The translations under genes and the position numbers were made by a program. A stretch of DNA of 64,000 nt from Carex sylvatica (taxonomy: Eukaryota > Streptophyta > Magnoliopsida > Poales > Cyperaceae). Positions 10,701 to 22,052 of this stretch are shown here, piece by piece; within the stretch, counting starts at the first letter, position 1, and each line of letters begins with the position of its first letter. Location of the stretch: NCBI GenBank assembly GCA_964058845.1, contig CAXKVR010000138.1, positions 62,001-126,000 on the forward strand. The letters are read 5' to 3'. The notes beneath the pieces were generated by a model. It was not told where the DNA came from. It saw nothing but the letters and a program-made list of their open reading frames with translations, and made no database searches.

Positions 10701-12372
10701 CAAAATAATTCAAATTTCATCCTTTGGTCTTGCGCGGTGCACGAATAAGAGATCTGGGGCTGGTGCATGCGTGGTGCACGGACACGTCAGACGTATCTAG
10801 TGCATATCCGGTCCAGACACAGCCGTATCCTGCCGTTTCAACCCATATTGGCGACCGTATCAAGAATTAAAGATACGCCACGCCATCCGATACGTATCGG
10901 ACCTGTATGGGTATCCGATACGCACCCGATATGGGTACGGGACCCACTATGAAGTATCCGTGTAACATAGGTTTATTGTCAGTATGTAGTTCATAAGATG
11001 GATATGTTTTAGTTTTGTTGGGGGTGGGGTAGGGTGGGGCCGTGGGGACAACACTTTAGTTGGAAAGTGTATCAGCACGACGAAACATTTTTATAAGTCT
11101 GGCATTTTTTATTTGGTGGGAGGGAGTGCTAGTGCCTCAGTTATTTTATTGGCTGTAGCCATCATTATATTCTAAAATCAGGTAAATCTCATTAAATTGC
11201 AGACATATGAAAGGAATTGCATTGAAAAGTGGCTGTGGGCCGGCCACAACACATGCCCAAAGACTCAACAGAAACTGTCTACCAACACTTTGACACCAAA
11301 CTACGTGCTACGTAGCCTGATCACACAGTGGTGTGAGTTGAATGGGTTGGACCCACCTAAAAGGCCTGTCCTGCTCAACAAGCCACAATCAGCCTGTTCT
11401 GCAGCTGAACACTCCAAGGTCCTCGATTTGCTTCAGAAACTTTCATCCCAATCTCTAGATGACCAGCGGTTCGCAGTCGGTGAAGTTAGGTTACTTGCGA
11501 AACGCAATACAGAAAACCGTGCATGCATTGCAGAGGCAGGTGCCATTCCCATTCTGGTATCATTGCTATCAGTCTCTGATTTGCGCACACAAGAACATGC
11601 CGTGACTGCATTACTGAACCTATCGATTTATGAGGAAAACAAGGGAAGAATTATTGCCTCGGGAGCAGTTCCTGGGGTTGTGCATGTGTTAAAAAGGGGT
11701 AGTATGGAGGCACGGGAGAATGCAGCTGCCACTCTGTTCAGTCTCTCTGTTATAGATGAGAACAAAGTTACAATAGGTGCCGCAGGAGCAATACCCCCAC
11801 TTGTCTCTTTACTGAACAATGGGAACCAGCGTGGTAAAAAGGATGCTGCTACAGCACTTTTCAACCTGTGCATATACCAGGGTAACAAGGGGAAAGCAGT
11901 TCGGGCTGGGGTGGTACCCATTTTAATGGAACTTTTGTTGGAGCCAGGAAGTGGTATGGTGGATGAGGCGCTTGCCATACTCGCCATCTTGTCAAGCCAT
12001 CCAGATGGTAAGGCAGCCATTGGTTCAGCCTCTGCTGTGCCAGTTTTGGTGGACATGATTAGAGACGGGTCATCGAGAAATAAGGAGAATGCAGCAGCGG
12101 TTTTGGTGCACCTTTGCAATGGAGATCAGCAGCACCGTTATCTAATTGAGGCACAAGAGCATGGGGTTTTGTCATTACTGGAGGAATTAGCTAGTAATGG
12201 TACAGATCGTGGAAAAAGGAAGGCGACTTTGCTGCTTGAAAGATTTAGTAGGTTTTTGGGCCAACAACAACAGGCTCAGGCTCAGCTCGAGTCACAAACT
12301 CAGGGTTCGGTTGAGTCTCTAGCACCTGATCAGGAGCAGGTTCCGCTGGATCATTCCACTGTGGATGCGTGA
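7770..12372 (+). CDS. U-box/ARM-repeat E3 ubiquitin ligase, SPL11/PUB13-like, four exons
   Basis: Exons: 7770-8114, 9086-9202, 9634-10068 and 11203-12372. All introns are phase 0 with GT..AG borders. The product has 688 residues, close to rice SPL11 and Arabidopsis PUB13. Domains in order: an N-terminal helical U-box-associated region (about residues 30-250, with [19 protein letters not shown] and KIFLVLE), a U-box (about 277-350, [22 protein letters not shown] split by intron 3, then [11 protein letters not shown] and CPKTQQKL), about six armadillo repeats (about 370-650, for example [11 protein letters not shown] and [11 protein letters not shown]), and a Gln-rich tail. U-box proteins bind E2 enzymes and ubiquitinate targets chosen by the ARM repeats. 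SPL11 and PUB13 restrain cell death and immune signalling, and the same role here is inference. The start codon was chosen because the family's N terminus follows it and an in-frame alternative is lacking. The gene looks intact. A PUB14-type assignment is the main alternative. Confidence 0.95.
10405..10970. mobile_element. 566-bp hAT-type MITE inside intron 3 of the U-box gene
   Basis: A perfect 8-bp duplication GTTTATTG flanks the element (10397-10404 and 10971-10978). The ends are CTATGTTGCACGGGTAC and, on the other strand, CTATGTTACACGGATAC. The termini and the right half (about 10735-10960) are GC-richer than the intron and repeat GGATACG/CGTATCC words in both orientations. It does not touch the splice sites at 10069 and 11202. 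A stretch at 10625-10700 resembles tRNA A and B boxes (TAGTGGTAAAG, GCTCGATTC) and might be a captured SINE piece. Confidence 0.9.
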
Positions 12373-14137
12373 TGGCTTAGGTAACCGGGTCTTTGATTCT
12401 CTCTTGCAATTTGTCTGGGTCACTGGGGATTGACTCGCAGAAAGTACCTGGATAAATTACTACAGAGAAAGGGAGTTGAAAGTTATTTTGTTAATTAATT
12501 TTCTTATGAAAGGTATTGCATTCGGGTTATTGCCAGAAACAGGACTTAGAATTGTGTGGTTTTGTTTTTTGTTACTTATTTTTTGCCCTTAGTTCTTAGG
12601 GTTAGTAACAGGAAATGTCGGGGAGGCTCTTTAACAGAGTTTTGAGTGTGGCGTGTGTAATATCTGTACAATATCACCATTGATCGAAGGTTGCTATCCT
12701 CGATTTTTAGAAGGGGGTACATTGCAGTGCCTTGCCAAGGCTTTAGGGTTGACCTGATCATGTACCCTAATCAGGCATTTTGGGGCCATAATGGGCAAAA
12801 ATGTATGTTATGATCATCGTTAAGTGAAGTAGAGAAGTTTCAATATTTTGTCTCTGTTTCTAGTGAAATATCAATAGTGGTCTTACAGGATTTGCTGGCT
12901 TGTTTTACTCTATGGCTCTGAAGTCTGTTATAAACCTACGAAGGCTGGTCGAGTGGAAGTGTGAAAAAGATAATAGTTTTCTATTCTGCTTTATTTGCTC
13001 GTATCCGGCAAACATGTAATAACCGGAAATTTTACTATCTATTTTTGAAAAGAGTCACTCTTCTATTATTTTTTACTTTTCCTATATAATAACGGAGTGG
13101 AATAAGTAGGGCTAAAATGAAAAAAAAAAGAAGAGAAATTTCACTGTATAATTCCATCATAATTTTACTTTTTTCATTTTTTCCACTAATCGATGAAATT
13201 TTACTTCCCTTTCGACAGCTATTGTGCTATAATTCTACCCTTCCACAATTCTTCTACGGTCTACCAAACAACTGATGATGACTTGCTGGTGTTCAATTTG
13301 AAAGCCGTGCTGCTTTTGATTTTGTTTTTCTGGCACAACTAAATAATTGGTTTAAGCTGATTAAATTTTACAAGTATCTATTTATGAAAAGAGTCACCCT
13401 TGGGAAGGCATTGCTTGCACGCTTCGTGCAATTAAGAGAGGACTTTCTAGGGTTGCATTAGACGGGCTTTGCGTAGCAGCCTGCTAAGGTAGATAACACA
13501 GGCACATCATAAAAATCACAATCAACGTTGTCATATCCTCAATTGGAGTGCCAAGTTTACACTCAAATTAACCCAAACTATCAAGCTATTTTACGAAGTA
13601 TTAAAATTGAAATGGCGTATAGTAAGTATCAATTTCAAATTTGACCCCTCTTTACAAATATATTTGTATATTTGCTCGGACGATTTAGATATTCTCATCT
13701 GCTCACTCTATGCTGAATGCTGTTGAGTACTGTAAGTCCGTAAATAATATGGATTCAGACTATTATCATTTATGTTACAACCTGACAGTAGGGACATAAT
13801 TTCATAACAATGACTGAGTTAGAGCTTGATGTGAAAATATGTGAGTTAGATGTCTATAGAACTCCTAAGAACTTTTGCTCAAAAGAATTAAAAAAGAAGA
13901 AAATAATTCACTAATTACATGAAGCTGAACGAGCAACCGTTTAGTAAATAATGAAACAACTGATTAGTTTTTGATAGTGCTGTCTAGTTGCTCAATGCTC
14001 TTGGCATCCAACTACTGCTAACGGGCCCCGTTTGATAAATATCAGAATAATTTGTAATTTGCATTTACAAGTGTTAATCCGTCTAACCAAATTTAACGTT
14101 GCAAGTCCATAACCAAATCTAAAGATGGCATCAAGAA
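12373..14137. other. 3' flank of the U-box gene and intergenic DNA
   Basis: The first 400-500 bases are probably 3' UTR because they are GC-balanced and continue the genic composition. No canonical AATAAA was picked with confidence. Further on, the phrase TATCTATTTNTGAAAAGAGTCAC occurs twice (near 13036 and 13377), a loose direct repeat of about 340 bp spacing. No other gene is seen. Confidence 0.4.
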
Positions 14138-14300
14138 GGAAATAAATCTGCTGTTATTCCGATCTCAACTGCTGATTTTCATTGAGATTCGTGCAAGAAA
14201 GGCTTACTTTGTTGAGATTCGCACATAAAAAAGTTTAAAAGGTTGGGATCGGAATAATGGATTTCTGTTATTCCTTGAGAATAGCAACAGATTTATTTCC
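14138..14300. mobile_element. 163-bp Mutator-like MITE, family GGAAATAAATCTG
   Basis: A perfect 9-bp duplication CATCAAGAA lies on both sides (14129-14137 and 14301-14309). The left terminus is GGAAATAAATCTGCTGTTAT and the right terminus, read on the other strand, is GGAAATAAATCTGTTGCTAT. A 9-bp duplication is typical of Mutator-like transposases. Relatives are at 14489, 43749 (also inside the tandem array) and 58882. Confidence 0.9.
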
Positions 14301-14488
14301 CATCAAGAATCATTTTAAAAAAATGCCGTCGTATTAGATTATTTTCCATAATTCTTATCAGCTTTAATGGTTTTGCTATAGTGAATTATACATACGTCTG
14401 AAATGATATATTTAAATTGAACACATATAGTGACGTATTTTCTAGTTGCTACCCCATATCAATATCATACCTGTCTTATTAGTCTAAA

Positions 14489-14678
14489 GGGAATAAATCT
14501 GCTGCGATTTGAATTAGATGAACAGTACCCTGAAATCTCTGCCTTTTCAAATCTAACTGTCGATTTATTTTGAGATACGTGCACAAAAAAATTAGCTAAG
14601 ATGCATGCACAAAAAAAATTGAACGATTAAATTTAAAAAAACAAAAATTTCAGTTCGGATTGCAACAGATTTATTTCC
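14489..14678. mobile_element. 190-bp MITE related to the GGAAATAAATCTG family
   Basis: Its ends are GGGAATAAATCTGCTGCGAT and GGAAATAAATCTGTTGCAAT on opposite strands. The flanks TAGTCTAAA (14480-14488) and TAGTCTAGC (14679-14687) agree at seven of nine positions, a slightly decayed 9-bp duplication. The interior (GAAATCTCTGCC and neighbours) matches the copy at about 58882 better than the copy at 14138, so there are at least two subfamilies. Confidence 0.8.
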
Positions 14679-14737
14679 TAGTCTAGCTCACCAAAGTTCC
14701 GTAGCTTACCGAGCATAGCTAAAAACCACTTCCAGCA

Positions 14738-14948
14738 GAGATAGGATTAGGTCCGATGGACATTAGACTTACTTTTAGGTTTAATTAGCTCTATTACCGT
14801 ACGATTAGTATTAAGATCTGTGTGCACGAAAATTAATAAAAATTATACGGATTTTAATACAGAGCGCACGATTCTTGATGAAATTGGATGGCCAGATCAC
14901 CCATCGAACCAAAGTAGGTCCAATGAGCATCGGACCTACTCCGAAGTG
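14738..14948 (+). mobile_element. 211-bp Mutator-like MITE, family TAGGTCCGATG
   Basis: A perfect 9-bp duplication CTTCCAGCA flanks it (14729-14737 and 14949-14957). The ends are GAGATAGGATTAGGTCCGAT and, on the other strand, CACTTCGGAGTAGGTCCGAT. The interior is non-coding. Very similar copies with their own perfect duplications lie at 39292-39500 and 51154-51367 (inverted), and a decayed copy near 17805-17985. Confidence 0.9.
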
Positions 14949-15704
14949 CTTCCAGCAAGCTCCTCTCAATAAAATTAATTAAAAATGTAATAATGGATGG
15001 GCTATGTTTTAGTAGGCCCATATTTTGTACAGAAGTGCAAACTCCTTTGAGTATTTGAGTATACCTTCTGAATTGTGTTCTTCATACTTAGGACAAATGA
15101 ATACGCCAGTGGTTATAATATGTACATTAGTTTGAGACTAACACGGGTTTATGGAAAATGCTTCAAAAAATAAATAAGAAAAGTGTTAGTTGTGCAAATG
15201 AGCAAAAGCCTAGTTAGTTTGTTCTTCATATCCAACTGAACTTATGTGGCTTCCCTCCGAATTCAATAAGAAGTATAAAATCGCCAATACAAGTTGAAAA
15301 TGACTAATTATTGCTTGCTGTATGAAGATATGGATTGTTTATTTTTTACCCCTACGGGTGAGTTTAATATTTCGGCATGCAGTTTCCAAGGAATATTTTT
15401 TTGTTGGTTCTTTTTCTTTTTCATGTGCAGTGTCTATTATTGCTATACATATGCGGATTCAGAATTTCTATCTGATTAGATTAAGAATAATCGGATTTAA
15501 ATTTATTAGCTAATTATGTTTGTTTTCATGTGGAAAACTCGATTTGCTGTGCCCTGCAGCCAATCCTAACATGGCAATTTTCATCAATTCATAGCAATTT
15601 ACAACATTTTATCAAAAAAAAATTATGGTTAATGCTAATTAGTTGCTTACCACTGATAGCTGGATTGTTACCTGTCAGGGTTGTAAATTATGGTTAAATT
15701 TACA
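14949..15704. other. Intergenic, no gene seen
   Basis: AT-rich sequence without supported features. Two overlapping ORFs near 15294-15513 read through T-rich sequence, encode hydrophobic low-complexity strings and are judged random. Confidence 0.4.
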
Positions 15705-16745
15705 ACATCTATTTTTTTGCGGTTTTAGACTGAATTACTGCAATTTTTTTTTTTTTGCGATTTTCGAATTCCAAAACCGCAAAAAAATTGTGGTTGCAAA
15801 AAAAAGAATAAAAACGCTATAATTTTTACCGGTTTTGCATTTTTCATATTTTTTGTAGTTAAATAGAAATATTTATAATTTTTTTTGGAATTAAAATATT
15901 AGAAATATTTTATATATTTATTTAAAAATAGATGGAATACTATATAATTTGATTTATTAGAAAGACTGCTACAAATAATCCGGATCAACATTTTTCATGC
16001 CGAATTTTTTGTGGTTGTAAGAAAAATTAATATATTTCTTTATGAGTTATTGGAAAAAAATAAATATGATTTGAATTTGAGTTATTGATCATGGTTTAAA
16101 AGTAACTTTTAGGTAATACATAAAATATTGTAATCCTTCTAGTACATTTAATTCTAAAAAATTGTATCCATATTGATAGTTTTTTTTTAATAACAATCAT
16201 TAAATAACTTAAAATTTTTGTTCTTTTTCAAAAATAGATACAAATTTTTAGAAATTAAATGTACTAGAAGGATCACAATATTTTATGTATTACTTAGAAT
16301 TTACTTTTAAACCGTGATCAATAATTCAAATTCAAAGCAAATTTTTTTTTTTCAATAACTCATAAAGAAATATATTAATTTTTCTTATAGCCACAAAAAA
16401 TCTGGCATAAAAAATGTTGATCCGAATTATTTGTAACAATCTTTCTAATAAATCAAATTATATATTATTCCATATATTTTTAAAGAAATATATAAAGTAT
16501 TTCCAATATTTAAATTCAAAAAATAAATAAATTATAAATATTTCTATTTAACTAAAAAAATATATAAAAAATGCAAAACCGGTAAAAATTATTGTGGTTT
16601 TTTTTTTGCAATCACAATTTTTTTTGTGGTTTTAGGCTGAATTACGGCAATTTTTTTTTGCGGTATGGATAGATTTCGAAAAAACGCGAAAATCTGAATA
16701 GTTTCTGAAATGTCATAATTTTTTTGGATATTAATAAAAATTTTG
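15705..16745. mobile_element. About 1-kb palindromic element (copy 1)
   Basis: Two long inverted arms, about 15710-16160 and 16200-16680, pair across a short loop near 16170. Landmarks on the left (GGTTTTAGACTGAATTAC, GACTGCTACAAATAATCCGG, CCTTCTAGTACATTTAATT) recur as reverse complements on the right. The right terminus extends through TTTCTGAAATGTCAT, and the matching left terminus is missing or diverged. The arms end in Mutator- or foldback-like AT-rich runs. Copy 2 at 29545-33277 has the same arms and more complete ends. Confidence 0.8.
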
Positions 16746-17804
16746 GTTGCTTCTCTCTTCTTATTCAAAAATGTGTTTGTTATTTTTGAGGTACTATGTA
16801 ACTTTTTAAAATGTTACAATTCTTTTGTACTATTCTGTAAGAAAATATATGCAAGTAACCTGTATAATTTTGTCAGTTATGTAGTTATAACTTTTTGAGA
16901 AATAATTTAGTTTAAAATTTTCCGCGAGTAAATATTTTAAATAAAATCTGTCCTACTTAATTTAAAATTTCCTTCGTTTCATATTTAAGCAGAGAAATTT
17001 AAACTAGAATCCTAGCTACTTTCGATTGGATGCGAGAATACTGAAATATACTTTAAAACATGTATTTATAAACGATAATATGTTAAAGTGGATTAATACA
17101 AATGACTGCCTTTACGTGGTAAATTTTATAATTAGTTCAACTTACTTTATTATAATTATATATTAGCGGTTAAAAGATACTGATCCGGTGTAATTAATCC
17201 TTTTGGTAATTACTGCAAATGGACATGAAAAATGGCTTCTTCTTTTTTTTTTTTCAAACAGAAATTTAACTACATATGAATTAGCCGTTCTCATTCTATT
17301 AATTATATATTATCCCCCTTCTTTTGTATTGTAGATGATAAGCACAATAATACGATATTGCTTATAGTGGTGCAGCACGTCATTTTCCAATCATGTAGAA
17401 AAATTCAAAATCGACGGCTTCAAGTCTATTGTTTATAGTGGTGCTGCGCATTATATTTGGTGAATTTAATTTGTTTGCTAAATTATTATAAAAATATTTC
17501 AAAGAATATTTGAGAAATAAATTGGTTCATTGGAAATTTTTTGCTCATAAATCGTAAGCTAATAAAAATGCATCTGGATAAAATGTAAACTATATGTAAA
17601 TTTAAATTTGTATGAGAGTTGGATGATAATTTGTACATGATTCATATTTAATTTTATATATTATGCATTGTTAGACGAGCACATAGACAGAAAAGATAAT
17701 TTTCAAGTATTTAACTTTTTGAGGGATGAATAGATCATTTTCAAAATGAAAGACACACACAAGCATATTTTACAATGGTGAATTGTTTTTAAACAGAGGT
17801 ATGC

Positions 17805-17985
17805 TGTGCGAATTCAGAGTAGGTTTGATGTCCATGGGATATATTTTGGTTCGGCGTGCGATTCGCTTTAAAATTCATATGCGTCTACCTTAATTTTCAT
17901 ACGCACAGATCTTAATACAGATTGAACGGTGTTGGAGTTTATTAAATCTAAAAGTAGATCTGATGCACATGATGATCTATTCAAT
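17805..17985 (-). mobile_element. Decayed copy of the TAGGTCCGATG MITE family
   Basis: It begins with GAGTAGGTTTGATGTCCATG, contains ATTTTCATACGCACAGATCT and TTAAATCTAAAAGTAGATCT, and ends at TCTGATGCACATG. These match the inner landmarks of the intact copy at 51154-51367 in the same orientation. No target duplication remains. Confidence 0.55.
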
Positions 17986-20387
17986 TGTCAACATATATGA
18001 TGTGTCGTATTATATATACATTCGCTGCTTAAGAAAAGACAGCTGGGAGCTTGATTATAAAATGCCGTTGTGAGTGAGAGGATGACAATTTAATGACAAT
18101 CCAACTCTTTGGGCATAATATTTTGTCTGATGGGGAGTGAGCTGTTATGTTCGTAATTAAGCCAACAAAAAGCTACCTCTTTCTTATTCACAGTCTCATC
18201 TTATCTAACCTTTTAATAAAAAGTTGAGTTATCACATTCAGAGGCAGCCCCATGTGTCTAATCCAATTCTACTCCTCCCACTTTTACACCTATTATCTGA
18301 GCCCATACTTCATGCTTGGCGTATGAGTATGATTCATACATTAAATTTTTTTTTTTTTTGGAGTAAATAAAGAATACTAAGTAATCATACTATATTAATA
18401 TTTATAATCAGAAGTATAAATAGAAAATTTAGATTGGAGATGCCTAAACGTAAAATGAATATATGAATACTTAACTATTGGAATTTTAACTTAAGTCTTC
18501 GCAACTACAAAGTTAAATTCTAACAACTAGACTACAATCACAAATTTAGTATTTTATGAGGGATTGAACTATATATATATATATATATATAACAATCTTG
18601 ACTCTTAAAAAAAGAAATTTTAATTAATTTTTAATATACATGATTATATTTTTTTAAATTATAGGAGTTGCTAAGCATCTTCGGCTTGACTTTAAATCTG
18701 ACCTTGTAATAATAAGGAATGGTCTATTCTAATTTCGAATTTGTACGTACTCTTTCACACAGAGAATATTATCTTTATTATTTAATTAAATTAAATGTTG
18801 ATTCTTCCTAGACGAAGAATTTTTCTCTGAAGTAAATTTTCTGAAACTTCTAGATAAATTTTAATTGGAGAAGATGAATTGCGTTAGTGTAAGATGCATG
18901 CAGTCTTTATCTCTGTTCACGCGGGATCAAAAGATGAATATTTGCGCAAACCGTTGATTTCTTGAATTTGGTGCAATTTACTGCATTTTAGTTTATATAA
19001 GATGTGTTTATATATTGTTCCAGGTAGTTGGTCTAAGATGTGTTTAGGGAAAAAAATAAGAAACCATAGGAGAAGGGTACGGTCTTTCACTTTTGCACAC
19101 AAAACATGATGCATATAATAATGATAATGGTATCTTATAGACTTTAATTTGCTCAACTTTTGACTCAAAAAGTGAGATTTTTTTTAATCAGAAATGGTGC
19201 CCGTTATTTAACGATTTTGGCACTACAGTTAAATTTTTAGGGAGATATTTCGTTTATTTTAAGGAAGGTGGGTTAAATAAATTTTTCCAATTTTGTTCTC
19301 TATTTTTTTTTTTTTTTAAAAGTGTCTAGTTTTAAGCATAAACAACGTAATTTACAAACTTAGTGTCTTATTTAATTTAGACGAAAATGATAAAAGGAAC
19401 GGTGAATAAATATTTTTGAAAGAAATGGCTTTTGAGGGATTAGAGACACAACACAAACTTTCAAAACTAAAAATCGTTTAAAAAATGTAAAATTAAAATA
19501 TCGCAGGTAAGAAAGAAAGAAAGTGTATTTGGGATATATTTACGAAAAACAAGATCTGGTGTTTAGTGCATGTGGAACAACATCAGGTGTTTTGGCATGA
19601 ATTAAGTTCGTACTGATGACTTGGCTTTTGTTGTAAAAAGAACATAAAAGTTCTTCTCTCACTATTTTACTACCTCTCTTCGTGTCATTATAGAAATGAC
19701 TAGACATCGTCGAAGAAACGAGGTAGAAGAAGGAACCACAGTAATAAAGTAGGAAGCAGGTAGTCTATACAACGCGAAGAAACTGTCAACAAATTAACTT
19801 GTTTAACTCAGACTCAGACTCAGACTCCACATGTTATATTCTTGAGTAAAATTCAAATTTTATCCAAGTCTGACTCGATTTCTAATTTAAACTACTATAA
19901 CCTTTAATTCAGTGACGACTGATTGCACATTTATACTCTGACCAAGTTACAGAAGTCAACTAAAACAAAAGCCAAACGCTAAGTGTTGACCTCTCTACTT
20001 AACATTTCTGTTAGATTGGCTGACAGTTCGACAGAGCAAATCTTTCCGAACAAAATGTGTTGCACATGTAATGATGTAAATTTCCAAGAGATGGGGCCTG
20101 AAAACTAAAATTGACTTAATGACATGTCAGAACTCACAAACGAACATCAGATACTAGACAAATTAGACAGCCAATAAAGTGCTCGATCAATTATTTTGCA
20201 CTGGAAGAACCTAAATGTTTTACTTCATGTCAACATCTATACTCTTGCTATGTGTCATGCAAATATGATATGCGGTTGTGCAATATTTCCGTAGAGCAGT
20301 AGAGAATTTCTAAATTCCGTCGGGCTGTGATTGAGCCCGTTATAACTGTAGGTTGGCCCGTATTCATTCCGGTCAGGAAATTTTTAA

Positions 20388-20419
<32 letters not shown>
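20388..20419 (+). repeat. Uninterrupted run of 32 G
   Basis: The tract begins after TTTTTAA and ends at ACCACAAATCG. A run this long is rare in an AT-rich plant genome. It could form G-quadruplexes on the + strand. The exact length may be uncertain because such tracts are prone to sequencing error. Confidence 0.85.
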
Positions 20420-20421
<2 letters not shown>

Positions 20422-21002
20422 CACAAATCGAAGGACTTTAAAAATCGACGCTCATCACCACGCAATAAATCTATAAACTCGATGTAATTTCTTGCTGCTG
20501 AATGTACATTACTAGCTTTTCTTTGACAAAATATTAGTATGGATTGGCGGGTTATTTTTTATAACTTAATAATTTTGTATTCTATAAGATTTTGACATAT
20601 AGATCATGCATATTGGATGGCTGATGTTGATTTTCCGACATAAAAACAAAACAAAAAAACATAATTTGAGTAATACAAATGTTTGTGCAATAACCTAACT
20701 CCTATTATTATAAAAATAGACGACTTATACAATTATTTATGATTTCTTTGTATACTGCTCATATTATTTTCAAAATCGTACTAATAATGCGTGATTTATG
20801 ACAAAATTATTCGATTAATATATGATTTCTTTGCTTTCTAAAAGTATTATTATTGTATAACCAAAAAGATACTTCGAACTATTATGGCAAACAAATTTTA
20901 TACATCACTGGTCATTTTCAAGTTTTTATTAATTTGTTAATTATATATTATGGCAAACACTAGCAGTCTGTAATATTTAGGTTCACCAAAAGGACTTCTG
21001 TA

Positions 21003-21882
21003 TCTTAATTTTAGCCATTTTTTTAATATCCTTCATTAATTATAAAATTACAAAGTTGTCCTCATTTTTTTTAAATGCTCCAACTGTCAGAATTCATGGC
21101 GGTTGAGGTCCTTACAAGATCACCAAGAATTCTGGCAGGCTAATGGCTAGTATTTTTTTTTTTAAGATGCTTTTTAAAAAAAAAAATAATTTGTCAGTTT
21201 GGTGATAGAGAAGAGGAGGCTAGAACTGAAACAAACAAAATTATGTTGGCTATTTTTGAAATATTGAGAAGAATAAATAGTGTGAAACTAGAAAATTTGA
21301 TGTTGAACATGCAAGAGGTAATATTGGGTGCATAGAGTTACCAGTACCAGTCTTTCATCCCTTGCATGTTTCTGACTTAATACATCCTTTTAGTGTCATT
21401 TGTCTAAAATGTGGCTTTAAAAGAGTTCTCAACAAGATTGAGAGAAAATAGACTAAATTGGTGAGAGAGAAAAAAGAGAAAACTCATTGGCATCTGCGAA
21501 GAATGATTTCTCGACATAGGGCAATGGAGAAATATTGGTATCGGCAATTATATGCATCCAAAAGGACCTCTTGCCAGGTCAACATCAAATTTCATAGTCT
21601 CACACTTTTTCTTCTTCTTAATATTTCAAAAATAGCCAGTATATTTTTATCAGTGTCAGTTTTAGTCTCCTTTTCTCTATCCCCAAATTAACAATTCATT
21701 TAAAAAAAAATAAACACATCTTAAAAAAACCTACTGGACCGCCAGAATTTTTGGCAGTCTTGTAAGGACCTGAACCACCAGAAATTATGACGGTTGGGGC
21801 ATGTAAAAAAAAAAACCGAGGGCAACTTTGGAATTTTTACTCTTTTGAGGATATTAAAGAAAATTGATAATTTTAGGATTAG
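21003..21882. mobile_element. Long-terminal-inverted-repeat transposon, probably Mutator-like, non-autonomous
   Basis: The arms at about 21003-21190 and 21695-21882 are imperfect inverted repeats. Shared landmarks are TTTTTTTAATATCCT, AAAGTTGTCCTC/AAAGTTGCCCTC, GAGGTCCTTACAAGA and AGAATTCTGGC. The interior of about 500 bp holds a 77-codon ORF (21458-21691) without a recognised domain. TIRs of about 180 bp suit a MULE. The right end lies two bases from the duplication of the next MITE. No 9-bp duplication of its own was found. Confidence 0.65.
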
Positions 21883-21893
21883 AGAATATAAAG

Positions 21894-22052
21894 GGATCCG
21901 ACTCCGCTGCTCTTCAAATAGGAGAGCTGGATTCTGTTATTCAAAATTAGACCGTTGAATTTTTTCATGTATGGATCTCAATACAGATAAACAATTCGAT
22001 TTAGAATAACAGAATCATACTCTCCTATTTGAAGAGCGGCGGAGTTGGTTCC
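21894..22052. mobile_element. 159-bp Mutator-like MITE, family CTCTTCAAATAGGAGAG
   Basis: A perfect 9-bp duplication AATATAAAG flanks it (21885-21893 and 22053-22061). The ends share GCTCTTCAAATAGGAGAG after GGATCCGACTCC on the left and GGAACCAACTCC (other strand) on the right. It is non-coding. Confidence 0.9.

Larger units (their letters stand above)
16746..21002. other. Long AT-rich intergenic stretch
   Basis: No gene is supported. It contains a (TA)n tract at about 18569-18591, a decayed MITE at 17805-17985, a poly-G tract at 20388-20419 and a slightly less AT-rich part at 19880-20380. A CAGACT triplet repeat lies near 19808-19826. Confidence 0.4.

Noticed and set aside
11628..12119. 163-codon antisense ORF within the U-box gene
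   Set aside because: It is the complement of the armadillo-repeat exon and a common shadow of repeat-rich coding sequence.
21458..21691. 77-codon ORF inside the long-TIR element as a possible transposase
   Set aside because: It is far too short, lacks a DDE or zinc-finger motif and starts at a non-ATG codon.
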